A stretch of 64,000 nt of DNA from Candidatus Nitrososphaera gargensis Ga9.2. Lineage in GTDB: Archaea > Thermoproteota > Nitrososphaeria > Nitrososphaerales > Nitrososphaeraceae. The position numbers and the translations under genes are program-made. Below are positions 25,192 through 34,671 of the stretch, one piece after another. Numbering within the stretch: position 1 is the stretch's first letter; every line of letters starts with the position of its first letter. The notes beneath the pieces were generated by a model. That model did no database searches. It saw only the letters and a program-made list of their open reading frames with translations, and was not told the DNA's origin. The stretch lies in assembly GCF_000303155.1 (NCBI RefSeq), contig NC_018719.1:372001-436000 (forward strand). The letters are read 5' to 3'.

Positions 25192-27369
25192 ATGAAAAAT
25201 GATGCTAAAGTCACATTAAAAGTAGCAGAAACAAACCCCAAGTTCGTTGGAAGGGGCATGGCACTCATAGATCCAAGAGTTATGGAAGAGATGGGTCTCT
25301 CAACAGGCGATGTTATAGAGATTACTGGCAAAAAGAAAAGCTATGTGCTTCTCTGGTCCAGCCAGAGTGAAGATTATGGCAAAGGCTTGATCAGAATTGA
25401 TGGTTATACCAGAAATAACATTGGCGTTGGGATTGACGATAGTGTCTCAATTCGAAAAGTATCTGTCAAAAAGGCAGAGCAAGTAGTCCTCGCCCCAACT
25501 GAGGAGCTTAACATTGTCGGGCTTGAAGAGTACCTGCCAGAACTACTTGAAGGACGTGTAGTTGCGAAGGGCGACGTAATTCCACTCAATATCATGGGCA
25601 GGAGAATCGGCTTTGCTGTTACAAACACTTCGCCATCTGATACTGCGTCGTTGATTGACAGCAATACCAACTTTGTCATTGGAGCAGTACCAAAAGCGGC
25701 GGCAAAGGGCGTTCCACGAGTGTCCTATGAAGATATTGGCGGTCTTAGAAATGAAGTGCAGAAGGTAAGGGAGATGATAGAACTTCCGTTGCGCCATCCA
25801 GAGATCTTTGAGCGCATTGGGATCGAAGCTCCAAAAGGCGTACTCTTGCACGGTCCTCCGGGAACAGGCAAAACATTGCTTGCAAAGGCAGTAGCCAATG
25901 AGACCAATGCCGGCTTTTACTCTATTGGCGGTCCTGAAATTATGAGCAAGTTCTACGGCGAAAGCGAAGAGAGGCTCAGGCAAATATTCAAGGAAGCAGA
26001 AGAAAATGCGCCTTCGATAATATTCATCGACGAAATTGACTCGATAGCGCCAAAGAGAGAAGAAGTAAGCGGTGATGTCGAAAAGAGAGTGGTGTCGCAG
26101 CTCCTAACTTTGATGGATGGCATAAAGTCAAGGGGCAAGCTAGTTGTCATTGGCGCGACGAACAGACCAAATGCCATTGATCCTGCTCTAAGAAGACCTG
26201 GCAGATTTGATAGAGAAATAGAGATCGGCATACCGGACGAGCAAGGGCGGCTCGAGATCCTGCAAATCCATACACGAGGAATGCCATTGACTGAAGATGT
26301 TGACTTGGCGGCAATAGCCCGAGTAACGCACGGTTTTGTCGGAGCTGACCTTGAGGCATTGAGCAAAGAGGCGGCCATGCGCTCTCTGCGAAGAATACTG
26401 CCAGAAATCAATCTAGAGGAGGCTCGGATACCTGCTGAAATATTGAACAAGATTAAAGTAACAAGGCAGGACTTCGAAGAAGCGTTAAGAGATGTTCAGC
26501 CTTCTGCAATGCGGGAAGTCTTGGTCCAAAAGCCCAATGTAAAATGGGAAGACATTGGCGGTCTCGGACAGGTCAAGGAAGAGCTCGCAGAAGCAATAGA
26601 ATGGCCGCTCAAGCATGCAGACTTGTTCACAGAGGCAGACGTCAGGCCCCCAAAAGGAATACTGCTGTATGGCCCGCCGGGAACTGGCAAGACAATGATA
26701 GCCAAGGCTGTCGCGACAACATCGGAGGCTAATTTCATCAGCATAAAAGGGCCTGAGCTGATAAGCAAATGGGTAGGCGAGTCAGAAAAAGGTGTAAGGG
26801 AGGTCTTTAGAAAGGCAAGGCAGGCAGCGCCATGCGTCGTGTTCTTTGACGAACTTGATGCCATTGCCCCAAGAAGAGGAGGCTCTGAAGGCGACTCGCA
26901 TGTGACAGAGCGCGTCATCAGTCAGATGCTGACAGAGATGGATGGCTTGGAGGATCTGAAAGGTGTAGTAGTAATTGGCGCGACGAATAGGCCAGACATC
27001 ATCGACGAGGCATTGCTCCGTCCCGGGAGGTTCGACAGGATACTTGAAGTTCCAATTCCAGATAAAGAAACAAGGAAGCAGATATTCCAAGTGCATACAA
27101 GAAGGAAGCCGCTCGATTCTGATGTTAACCTAGACAAACTGGTTGAAATGACAGAAGGCATGACAGGAGCGGACATTGCAAGCATAGTCAATGCAGCAGC
27201 CATGTCTGCAATAAAGGAGCATGTCAGCAGCAAAAATGGTGGTAACAAGAAGCTAAGGATCTCGATGAAACACTTTGAATCTGCAATGGACAAAATAAAG
27301 ACAGGAAGTTCAGCAGCCAGAACGAGGGGAAGCTTTCAGAACTTCCCCGGGAGCAGGTCGCTAACATAA
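25192..27369 (+). CDS. CDC48/VAT-type AAA+ unfoldase
   Basis: 725 aa. An N-terminal double-psi barrel plus alpha/beta subdomain (about residues 1-180) is followed by D1 and D2 AAA modules, each with Walker A GPPGTGKT (about 221 and 494), Walker B ([16 protein letters not shown]) and arginine fingers ([18 protein letters not shown]). It is a full-length hexameric unfoldase. The C-terminus (FPGSRSLT) lacks the HbYX motif that docks on proteasomes, so its protease partner may differ; the Lon-like gene downstream is one candidate. Confidence 0.96.
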   Translation: MKNDAKVTLKVAETNPKFVGRGMALIDPRVMEEMGLSTGDVIEITGKKKSYVLLWSSQSEDYGKGLIRIDGYTRNNIGVGIDDSVSIRKVSVKKAEQVVLAPTEELNIVGLEEYLPELLEGRVVAKGDVIPLNIMGRRIGFAVTNTSPSDTASLIDSNTNFVIGAVPKAAAKGVPRVSYEDIGGLRNEVQKVREMIELPLRHPEIFERIGIEAPKGVLLHGPPGTGKTLLAKAVANETNAGFYSIGGPEIMSKFYGESEERLRQIFKEAEENAPSIIFIDEIDSIAPKREEVSGDVEKRVVSQLLTLMDGIKSRGKLVVIGATNRPNAIDPALRRPGRFDREIEIGIPDEQGRLEILQIHTRGMPLTEDVDLAAIARVTHGFVGADLEALSKEAAMRSLRRILPEINLEEARIPAEILNKIKVTRQDFEEALRDVQPSAMREVLVQKPNVKWEDIGGLGQVKEELAEAIEWPLKHADLFTEADVRPPKGILLYGPPGTGKTMIAKAVATTSEANFISIKGPELISKWVGESEKGVREVFRKARQAAPCVVFFDELDAIAPRRGGSEGDSHVTERVISQMLTEMDGLEDLKGVVVIGATNRPDIIDEALLRPGRFDRILEVPIPDKETRKQIFQVHTRRKPLDSDVNLDKLVEMTEGMTGADIASIVNAAAMSAIKEHVSSKNGGNKKLRISMKHFESAMDKIKTGSSAARTRGSFQNFPGSRSLT

Positions 27370-27370
27370 T

Positions 27371-27616
27371 ATGACATGCAAAGGGCTGTGCGTCAGATAC
27401 AAGGCACCAAAGCCGCCGGCTCATGTAGGCGGGCGATATGGGATAGGACAGAAGAGATGCCAAGTATGCAGCATGTTCATCGAGTGGAACGACCTTTGGT
27501 GCCCCTGCTGCCATTTCAGATTGAGGATAAAACCGCGTAATCCAAAATCCAAGAAAAGAATATTGCTTGCTGTTGCAGCTAACAGTAAGACAAGAAGACT
27601 AGCTAACACAAGATGA
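27371..27616 (+). CDS. Zinc-ribbon microprotein in the CDC48 unit
   Basis: 81 aa. RCQVCSMFIEWNDLWCPCCH is a four-cysteine ribbon followed by basic residues (RLRIKPRNPKSKKR). ATG 27371 is 1 nt after the CDC48 stop. It resembles the ribbon at 43304 (C-x2-C, x12-14, CPCC, then R-x-KP). It probably binds nucleic acid or a partner protein. Confidence 0.6.
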   Translation: MTCKGLCVRYKAPKPPAHVGGRYGIGQKRCQVCSMFIEWNDLWCPCCHFRLRIKPRNPKSKKRILLAVAANSKTRRLANTR

Positions 27617-27628
27617 TGAGCAAATTCA

Positions 27629-28591
27629 ATGAGTGCAAAAATTACAGTTATACTGGGTATTCTTATTCTTGCCTCTGCAGCCGGCAATGTTTACCTTTAC
27701 CAAAAAACTACATCCCTTGAGAACACAATTTCTCAGCTCCAAGCGACAAATGAGGAACTCAAGGATGATCTTGCTAATGCCCAGAATAATAATAACCAAA
27801 GTTCTTCTTCAATAGGATCGTCATCAACAATTACCGGAAATTTACCATCTTTCTCAGGCTCGCTTCAACAGGGCAATAACAAGCTAGCAAATATGACAAG
27901 CCAGTCAATCACGGCAGTTGCCGTCAAGGCAGTACCTGTATCTGATGGATTCTTTCAGACTGTCCGGTATCAGGGAACCGTAATGGACATAACTGTCGAT
28001 ATCAGAGACGGAAGAGGTCTTGTTCTAGTGAATACAGAGATACCGACAGGCGTAGACTTTCAAACATCTGCGAGAACTGCAGTCAAGGTAGCTCAATCAA
28101 TGACAGGTGCAGATTTGAGTAGAAAAGATGTCATCTTTTCAATCAAGGCAAAAGGCGAGAATAGCACTGCAAGCGACCTTCAAGCTGTGGACGGTCCAAG
28201 CGCCGGCGCCGCAATGACTGTATTGCTTGCTGCAGAGCTTGGCAATAATGCAGAATTAAAGCAGGATGTGCTCATGACTGGAACGATAAACCCGGACGGA
28301 ACAGTAGGCCTGGTTGGCGGTGTGCCTGAAAAAGCTGTTGCAGCCGGCCAATACGGTGCCAAGATTTTTCTAGTTCCTTCAGGTCAGGCAGTTTATAACG
28401 AGCAGACTTGTGAAAAGAGACAGGAAGGGCCTTTTATCTATCAAACCTGCAGAACCGAGCAAAAATCGCTTTCAGAGTATACAGAGAAAAACTACGGCAT
28501 GAAGGTTATTGAAGTGAAGAATATCAAGGACGCATTGGCATACTTCCAATCTTGGATAAACCTGCCTAACACAATAAAATTACGACTGTAA
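27629..28591 (+). CDS. Membrane-anchored Lon-type (S16) protease without ATPase
   Basis: 320 aa. One N-terminal membrane segment (about residues 5-23), a coiled coil (27-50), an Asn/Ser-rich linker, then a Lon catalytic domain with the Ser191 motif DGPSAGAAM and Lys235 in GVPEKAVAAG. No AAA module is present, unlike archaeal LonB. A late C-terminal insertion has two cysteines (QTCEKRQEGPFIYQTC). The protease domain faces away from the N-terminus side by an undetermined topology. It is the last gene of the Hsp20-CDC48 unit. Confidence 0.88.
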   Translation: MSAKITVILGILILASAAGNVYLYQKTTSLENTISQLQATNEELKDDLANAQNNNNQSSSSIGSSSTITGNLPSFSGSLQQGNNKLANMTSQSITAVAVKAVPVSDGFFQTVRYQGTVMDITVDIRDGRGLVLVNTEIPTGVDFQTSARTAVKVAQSMTGADLSRKDVIFSIKAKGENSTASDLQAVDGPSAGAAMTVLLAAELGNNAELKQDVLMTGTINPDGTVGLVGGVPEKAVAAGQYGAKIFLVPSGQAVYNEQTCEKRQEGPFIYQTCRTEQKSLSEYTEKNYGMKVIEVKNIKDALAYFQSWINLPNTIKLRL

Positions 28592-28597
28592 AGAGCC

Positions 28598-28634
28598 CCG
28601 CCACCAGCAATGTACGAGACAGTGACGGTGGCGG
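28598..28634 (+). terminator. GC-rich hairpin after Lon-like gene
   Basis: CCGCCACC and GGTGGCGG form a perfect 8-bp stem with a 21-nt loop, 6 nt after the stop codon. No T-run follows directly. A nearby triplicate ACGGACG (28652, 28661, 28692) is noted but unexplained. Confidence 0.4.
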
Positions 28635-28791
28635 AGCACCTGTGAGCGATAACGGACGAAACGGACGTCAAGTCATTACCTAACATACGCAACGGACGGA
28701 ATCGCCCACAGGCATACTACAATAGCAACAAAAAATATTTTAATTTTTCGAAAGCGGCGCCTTTGCCAGCTCTCTCGAGCAAATCTGCTGA

Positions 28792-29274
28792 TCAGATGAT
28801 TACGACTTTGAATTGATGCAATGACCTGATCAGATTTGGCTGTTCATTATCCCATTCAGCAATCACACTTAAAATATACTCGCCTGATTCTAAAGACCCG
28901 GCGAAATAGTTACCATTTCTCATAGGCAGAGAGAAAGTACCGCTGCCGCTACTAGAGCCATTTTCAGGACTTTGAACAATGAACATGACCGCGATAGGCT
29001 GTTCTGGTGTGTTAGTAGTTTTCAACCCAAAATCCGAATCTTTATCGATATGAATTGTTGGTGTGTTTCTTGGCGCGACCCTGGCGTAAGCGAGAAAATC
29101 GCATGCCTCACCACAATACACATTATTGTACGCTCTATGACCATTTCCATCAGCGGTTATTAGGTACATTATTGGTTCTTTTGGCGTACCTGCTAAACTG
29201 AGCGAAAATAGAATGAAAAAGCCTACACCAACAGCTAGACCAGCAATGACGGGTACTGTTATGCTATTGCTCAC
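28792..29274 (-). CDS. Membrane-anchored exported protein
   Basis: 160 aa. One N-terminal membrane helix (about residues 8-30) is followed by a beta-rich extracytoplasmic-type domain with one Cys pair (YCGEACDF) and a Gly/Ser linker. Its N-terminus (PVIAGLAVGVGFFILF) is like that of the protein at 29778, suggesting a shared anchor type. Function unknown. Confidence 0.6.
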   Translation of the reverse strand: MSNSITVPVIAGLAVGVGFFILFSLSLAGTPKEPIMYLITADGNGHRAYNNVYCGEACDFLAYARVAPRNTPTIHIDKDSDFGLKTTNTPEQPIAVMFIVQSPENGSSSGSGTFSLPMRNGNYFAGSLESGEYILSVIAEWDNEQPNLIRSLHQFKVVII

Positions 29275-29324
29275 GATTGTAAGACATGATAGCTGCTATT
29301 TTTGAGCCTTTGGCTCCTCATGCC

Positions 29325-29735
29325 TTAATGAGTCAGCGTTTTAAGTGACCTGAAGAGAAGAATACCTACCACTGCGTTTGGTATCGCAAGCCACCATACA
29401 ATAGCATACGGAGCTTGGTTTACTTGGTTTGGAGCAGGAGCAAGCATAGAGATTGCAAGAGCAGCAAAAGCAAGGTACGCACCGTCCCGCTTTCTTCTTA
29501 CAAGTCGTGCTAAACCTGCAAGTGAAATAGCTACCAAAACCACATAGAATGTGACGACTGTATAATATCTCTCAGGCTGTACGGCCAAATCACCTGCGAA
29601 TTCAACTCTGGCAGCTGCAACATAGAACCCCAAACCCAGAACAGCTAGACCTGCCATGATACCAAGATAAGCAATAGCCAGCTTGACAAATGAGTGAAGC
29701 TCTGCACTATCAGAAACACTAGTATGATAGCCCAT
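29325..29735 (-). CDS. Four-helix membrane protein
   Basis: 136 aa with about four hydrophobic segments (residues about 18-40, 58-76, 86-102, 112-128) and a basic loop (RLVRRKRDG). Family unknown. It sits between two anchored exported proteins on the same strand. Confidence 0.55.
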   Translation of the reverse strand: MGYHTSVSDSAELHSFVKLAIAYLGIMAGLAVLGLGFYVAAARVEFAGDLAVQPERYYTVVTFYVVLVAISLAGLARLVRRKRDGAYLAFAALAISMLAPAPNQVNQAPYAIVWWLAIPNAVVGILLFRSLKTLTH

Positions 29736-29777
29736 TACTAATTAAGTTGAAAACAGAAGTTGCTTTTGAGGTTTTGC

Positions 29778-30296
29778 TTACTTTTTTAGGTCTGGATAAA
29801 TGTCTTCTCCAATATATGACCAAACAACTTCCCCATTCATAGCATCAATAAAGTAGTAAGCAGGAGCACTTTTTCCTTCTCCAGAATAGCTTCCATCAAG
29901 AAAATACACTAATCTTCCTGCAACTGATTTAGCTATGTCCATATTCTGAATATTAAAGCAAGCCAGAGAGGGAGTACAAGAACTAGATATTGTATACGAA
30001 GTTCCATTGATAAAGTACAGCAAATTCTTCTCTTGGTCATAGTAAATCAGTGGAAGAGGTCTATTGACATTAGCTGGGTCATGAGAATCTCTGAGATAGA
30101 GGTATACTGTCACATTATCGCCAACTCTATTTTTGATGTCTGCTTTCATCATGTCTATAACTTGAACTTCCATCAATGCCGGCACTGTCGGTATGGAAGA
30201 CGATGTTTTTCCAAATACCAAAATCAGTAACAACACAAATCCAATTCCAATTGCAAGACCAGCAGCTACAGACACTGCTAAACTATCTGACATCAT
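29778..30296 (-). CDS. Membrane-anchored exported protein
   Basis: 172 aa. The N-terminal anchor (SVAAGLAIGIGFVLLLILVF) resembles that of 28792. The outer domain has a Cys pair (CTPSLACF) and a repeated YF/FLDG pattern like PepSY-type folds, which is only suggestive. The three minus-strand genes may form one unit. Confidence 0.55.
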   Translation of the reverse strand: MMSDSLAVSVAAGLAIGIGFVLLLILVFGKTSSSIPTVPALMEVQVIDMMKADIKNRVGDNVTVYLYLRDSHDPANVNRPLPLIYYDQEKNLLYFINGTSYTISSSCTPSLACFNIQNMDIAKSVAGRLVYFLDGSYSGEGKSAPAYYFIDAMNGEVVWSYIGEDIYPDLKK

Positions 30297-30393
30297 TTTG
30301 ATTGTTTTGATTCATGCTTTTGAGTCTTTTCTGACTTTTGAGGAATGTAAGTAGTTCTTTTTGTTTTAATTAGAAAAGTAGCAATTCGACTCT

Positions 30394-30984
30394 TTGTCAT
30401 TAAACCAAGGATGTCTAGCCGAGATCAGCTTTCAAGATTACAGTCTCAGTGCTTTATGGGACGCTCGCGATGGCGATATCATTCTCAAGAACTCCCAAAG
30501 GCGCTCGTATGCTGAATCATTCGACCAAAAGCTACTGCGTGTCTATAATGACCAAACTGTCGACTTCAAAGAGGAGCTAAAGGCCGAGCCTTTAGAAGTC
30601 GTCTACAAGGAAGACCTAGTTGTCAATCCTGGTCTTCAAAGGATAGCACAGCTCATTGTTGGCGAATCCACAACTTCTTTTACCCATATGGCGAGCGGCA
30701 CTGGCACAACAGGGGAAACAACTGATGATTCAGTTTTAGCTGCTGAAAATGCCCGCGTTTCACTGTCAACTTCCGGCTACAGAGTGAGCCAAGGCATTTA
30801 TGTCAAAATGGGCGGCTTCTTTCCCAAGTCGATAGCGACAGCCAATGTCTGAGAGTCTGGGGCCTTTGACGGGCCTAGTGGCGGCGTCATGCTTTATCAT
30901 ACGCTCTACGATGACGTTATCGGTCACACGCAGAACGTGACAGTGTATACAATCACACAGGTTATTGCAGCGACCTCGCTATGA
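30394..30984 (+). pseudogene. Virus-like structural protein broken by in-frame TGA
   Basis: The first 152 residues (to the TGA at 30850-30852) are followed without frame change by another 43 codons reading ESGAFDGPSGGVMLYHTLYD and VTVYTITQV, ending at 30984. That continuation is the typical end of tail- or capsid-fibre proteins (E-x-G-x-F-x-x-x-S-GG-x-ML). I infer a single 196-residue gene with one nonsense codon. The N-terminus is also uncertain: TTG 30394 is used, while ATG 30411 opens another frame. Confidence 0.55.
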
Positions 30985-31939
30985 GCTCCCACTTCCGCAA
31001 CCTCAGAAGATATGCCGACACGCGGCCATAGTCAAGAACCTGGCTGAAAAGCTGGCTGAATTCCAAGCGTCTGAAATTATCGATGCCGATATGATCCTTG
31101 GCAGGATCGGCCGGATTGACACTGCCAAGCTGATCTGGGAAAACCACGAAGAGCATTTTCTGAACAATTCCGGCCAATTCCAAGTCACCGAGCCGGACGG
31201 AACCAACCTGTATCTCTGGTACACGATGGACGAAGCAAGCGATACTCCAAACGTCATGACGGATCACTCCGGCGGCGGGCGTCACGGCACAGTCCAGCTT
31301 GGCTCTGGTGTCAAACTCGAAAATAAAATCGTGGCCAACTACACTGCCGGCAAGCGCCTGTCCAAGTCGTTTTACTGCACCGGCAACGGCACCGAAGTCA
31401 TTAGGCGGGCGCATGACTCTGACCTTGTCGTAAACCAGAACCAGTCGTTCTCGCTCTGGCTTTACCCAACGGATCTCAGCCTAGACGGCGGCACGTCCCG
31501 GCGCTGCGTCCACAAATTTGAGGATGCCAACAACGGTTTTCAGGTTACATACGATGACATGGCCCGCATCCAGTATGTTGTGGAGAAGGCAGGGGTCGGC
31601 TACTCGGCAAGATGCGCGACTGGCGCACTGCTCTTGAACGCCTGGAACCTTATCGTGTGCTTGTGGCAGAACTCCACTAACACTCCAACGATTGTTGTCA
31701 ACAATGTCGCTTATTCAAACGTCGGCGGCGTGCCGGGCTTCAATTCAGGGACCACAGACCTTGTAATAGGCCGCCAAGGAAACAACACTACTTCGGGCCG
31801 GACAAAGGGATACATCGACGACTTTAGGTACTGGCAGAGCAAGGTTTTGTCGACCACAGAATATGGCAACCTTTGGGCCAACAAGCTGTCAATAGTTGCT
31901 TTACCCGGGCGAGTTGGACTGTGTGACGTTGCAGCATGA
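30981..31939 (+). pseudogene. LamG-like virion or cell-surface protein, frameshifted near start
   Basis: ATG 30981 overlaps the upstream stop (ATGA) and reads MSSHFRNLRRYADTRP before a TAG at 31029. The body continues in another frame as AAIVKNLAEKLAEF and a ConA/LamG-like domain (LYLWYTMDEAS, DHSGGGRHG, YIDDFRYWQ) up to 31939. A shift near 31025 joins them. An open alternative uses TTG 30965. Together with the TGA in the gene before, this indicates decay. A binding role at a virus tail or surface is inferred. Confidence 0.55.
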
Positions 31940-32397
31940 CACCTGAGCCAAAGTTTGAGAACATTGACAGGAGCGCAAATGTCCAGTCTCAAGGGGAAGG
32001 CACCGTCTCTGTCGTCACGCCAAGAGAGCGGCCAATTATCATTGGCGATAGGAAAAACTATAGGTATATTCGAAAAAAGCGCGCTAGAATTCTAAAGGAA
32101 ATTGCAGACATCAAGGCTGACTACGCAGGCAGGCCGCCAGACGCGCCTGTAATGCTGACCATAGGCCAAGTTCCTCTCAAGCTTGCTCTGAAGATAAAGG
32201 AATACCAGCTCAAGGTCTTGGGAATGTGTACCGGCCACGGTCCAGGCACATTGAAGCGACTGCTTGACATCCAGCAGAGCCTGCTTTGTGACAACTGCCG
32301 CAAAAGTTCTCTATACGGCGGCGACTTGCAATGCACGGCTGACTTGTGGCCGTTTCTGGCTGTCAACATCCTGATGGGGGCGCTGGCTAAAGACTAA
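31936..32397 (+). CDS. Virus-like cassette protein of unknown function
   Basis: 153 aa, starts inside the upstream stop (ATGA), so it is translation-coupled. A basic middle region (YRYIRKKRARILKEIADIK) and a late Cys pair (LLCDNCRK) plus another Cys are visible. Not recognised. Confidence 0.55.
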   Translation: MTPEPKFENIDRSANVQSQGEGTVSVVTPRERPIIIGDRKNYRYIRKKRARILKEIADIKADYAGRPPDAPVMLTIGQVPLKLALKIKEYQLKVLGMCTGHGPGTLKRLLDIQQSLLCDNCRKSSLYGGDLQCTADLWPFLAVNILMGALAKD

Positions 32398-33098
32398 TGG
32401 GTACAGCCGGCCTTGCTTGGGATGTCGGTGACTATATCAGCGCCGCTCGGATGAACCAAAAGGACGAATTGGTAGGGACAGGCGCAGAGATAGCTGGCAT
32501 TTCTCCGACTTATCCGGGACAACAAGCATTTTGCACTGCAACAGGTTCAGGATTCACAGTAGATACGCTTTACCAGCGAAATGCAGCCAACACTGCTTGG
32601 AACGCTGTCGGCGCTCTGTCAGGCGCTGTAAACGCCAATTTAGTAAAATTTTCAACGCCAACATCAGCTGACTTTACCATACCGGGTGCCGGGACGATAG
32701 CCGTTTCTTCTGGTGCGTCGCCGGACAATATGCGCGACAACAACACCGGTACGTCTTGGCTCTCAAACAACGAGGCAAACCCATGGGCCAGAATCGACAC
32801 AGGGGCGACTCGCCTGCTCGGTGCCGTCCGGATCTATTGGGGCGGCACATCAGCCGAGACGCCGAACTCCTTCAAGATCCAAGTGTCGGACGATGCTGTC
32901 ACCTGGGCTGATGTACTGAGCAGGACTGCCGAGCCAGCTTTGGGTGCCTATACAACCTACGAGTTCAACGTTGTCTACAAACGGTATGTCAGAGTGATAG
33001 CTCAGGAAACGCTGGCAATGAGGATAAACGAGTTCCATTACTATACACGAGTCACCGAGGACGCAATAGCAAATCATGGGCATGGGTTGTTGTCGTAA
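32397..33098 (+). CDS. Discoidin-like (F5/8 type C) fibre protein
   Basis: 233 aa, ATG overlaps the previous stop (TAATG). The N-terminal about 60 residues (WDVGDYISAARMNQKDELVG) are shared with the next gene. The C-terminal about 115 residues follow the F5/8C jelly-roll pattern (DNNTGTSWLS, NPWARIDTG, LGAVRIYWGG, FKIQVSDD, KRYVRVIAQE). It ends AIANHGHGLLS. I infer a receptor-binding tail fibre. Confidence 0.65.
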   Translation: MGTAGLAWDVGDYISAARMNQKDELVGTGAEIAGISPTYPGQQAFCTATGSGFTVDTLYQRNAANTAWNAVGALSGAVNANLVKFSTPTSADFTIPGAGTIAVSSGASPDNMRDNNTGTSWLSNNEANPWARIDTGATRLLGAVRIYWGGTSAETPNSFKIQVSDDAVTWADVLSRTAEPALGAYTTYEFNVVYKRYVRVIAQETLAMRINEFHYYTRVTEDAIANHGHGLLS

Positions 33099-34276
33099 TG
33101 GGCCAATCAGGTTTGCAGTGGGACCCGGCTGACTATGTAAGCGTTGACAGGCTCAACCAAAAAGACATCTTTACCGGGACTGCAACACAGATCGACGCAA
33201 TCAAAACCACGTACGCCGGCATGCGCGTCTACTGCACTCAGGCTGGCGGCATCAACAACTTGGAGGCTGATGTCCTCTATATCCGCAATTCGCAGAACAC
33301 AGCATGGATAAAAATCGCAAGAATGAACCAAGAAGCCAACCCAAAGCAGGTGACCTTTTCTTCCCCTGATTCTTTGGACTGGACTGATCCAGTCTCTGTG
33401 ACGGTTTCTTCAGGGGGCTCGGAAACTGTCGTTTGCAACCCAAACGCGCCTGACAACTATTATTCGATGTCGGCCAACTACAACCAGCGCGAGGCAGAGC
33501 GGATAACCGATACGTCGCTTCGGAACAAGGCGCTGGTTTCGGTCAAATGGTATCTGGCAAAAGGCGGCAGCCCGACTGGAAATGTCGAATGCAGGATTAG
33601 AAAAGTCTCTGACGATTCAATAGTTGCGACGGCCACAAACCCTATAGCTGCATCTTCTCTTTCTGAATCATCCTACACGCGTCACACTTTCAATTTCCCA
33701 GCAAACACGCTGACTCCAAATGAAGATTGCCGTATAGCAGTCGAATATCCATCTGGCGACGCTTCCAATTACATCAAAGTTGGAGTCCACACAGGGTCTG
33801 GTAATACCTATGCCGGCGGCCACCGTGAAGGCTACTCTGGCGCTTGGAACATAACAGACACCTCGCATGACTTTAACATCGAAATAATCTTTGGCTCAGG
33901 CGCTAATATCAAGGATAATAACACATCGACAAAGTGGACATCATTGAATGAGGCTAATCCATGGGCTTATGTCGAGGTTGCCTCTACAAGCAAGCCAACA
34001 GGTGCGATCAGGGTTTTCTGGGGCAATTCTAACGAAACCCCGACCAACTACAAGGTCCAGCACTCCAATAACGCAAGCTCTTGGACTGACCTGCTGACAA
34101 GGAACGTCAAGCCGCCATCAAACCAATGGACGACGTACGAGTTCAACATCGTCGACTGCCGCTATGTCAGGGTCCTGGCCCAAGAAACCTTGGCAATGTC
34201 AATCTATGAAGTCGATATTTACAAACAGGAAGCTGCCCAAGCTTTGGCAGACCATAGCCATGCCCTGCTAACCTAA
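33098..34276 (+). CDS. Larger discoidin-like fibre paralog
   Basis: 392 aa, ATG overlaps the previous stop (TAATG). It shares the N-terminus of 32397 (WDPADYVSVDRLNQKDIFTG) and its F5/8C end (DNNTSTKWTSLN, GAIRVFWGN, CRYVRVLAQETLAMS), but has an extra about 150-residue beta-rich domain between. It ends ALADHSHALLT, like AIANHGHGLLS. A tandem paralog of a receptor-binding protein is the best reading. Confidence 0.65.
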   Translation: MGQSGLQWDPADYVSVDRLNQKDIFTGTATQIDAIKTTYAGMRVYCTQAGGINNLEADVLYIRNSQNTAWIKIARMNQEANPKQVTFSSPDSLDWTDPVSVTVSSGGSETVVCNPNAPDNYYSMSANYNQREAERITDTSLRNKALVSVKWYLAKGGSPTGNVECRIRKVSDDSIVATATNPIAASSLSESSYTRHTFNFPANTLTPNEDCRIAVEYPSGDASNYIKVGVHTGSGNTYAGGHREGYSGAWNITDTSHDFNIEIIFGSGANIKDNNTSTKWTSLNEANPWAYVEVASTSKPTGAIRVFWGNSNETPTNYKVQHSNNASSWTDLLTRNVKPPSNQWTTYEFNIVDCRYVRVLAQETLAMSIYEVDIYKQEAAQALADHSHALLT

Positions 34277-34338
34277 TCAGAGAAGACGGTCAAAAGCTAA
34301 TGCCATTTTTATTGTACCTTTTCGTGACATCCGGCTAG

Positions 34339-34671
34339 TTGCCTAAAAAAGAGTTCTTTGTCGAAGGCTCGAAGGACTTTATGAAAGTGTACGAGTCGTT
34401 GCCCCGCACAAGTCAGCTGAAGAAGGATATCGACAACGCCATTTCAGAGCTAAAGAAGGATCCTCTGAAAGGCGAAAGAATACAACAGCAACTATGGCCA
34501 AAAGAATATGTCAAAAAGTATGGCATTAACAACCTGTTTAGATATCGCCTCGGTGGAGGCTACAGGCTCACGTACACTATTGTTGGCAGGCCAAACGGAA
34601 CAACCTCGGTATTACTTGACGCTCTAACTCACAAAGAGTATGACAAATTATTTGGTTATAGTACCAGTTAG
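34339..34671 (+). CDS. RelE-superfamily toxin-like protein
   Basis: 110 aa, TTG start. The layout (KVYESLPRTSQLKKDIDNAI, LKKDPLKGERI, FRYRLGGGYRLTYTI, LLDALTHKEYDKLFG) is that of RelE/ParE mRNA-cleaving toxins, with basic R residues in the central strands. No antitoxin frame lies directly upstream or downstream, so it is an orphan here. Confidence 0.7.
   Translation: MPKKEFFVEGSKDFMKVYESLPRTSQLKKDIDNAISELKKDPLKGERIQQQLWPKEYVKKYGINNLFRYRLGGGYRLTYTIVGRPNGTTSVLLDALTHKEYDKLFGYSTS

Noticed and set aside
28652-28698. Three ACGGACG copies as iterons or origin elements
   Set aside because: Only 7 nt long, uneven spacing, no replication gene nearby.
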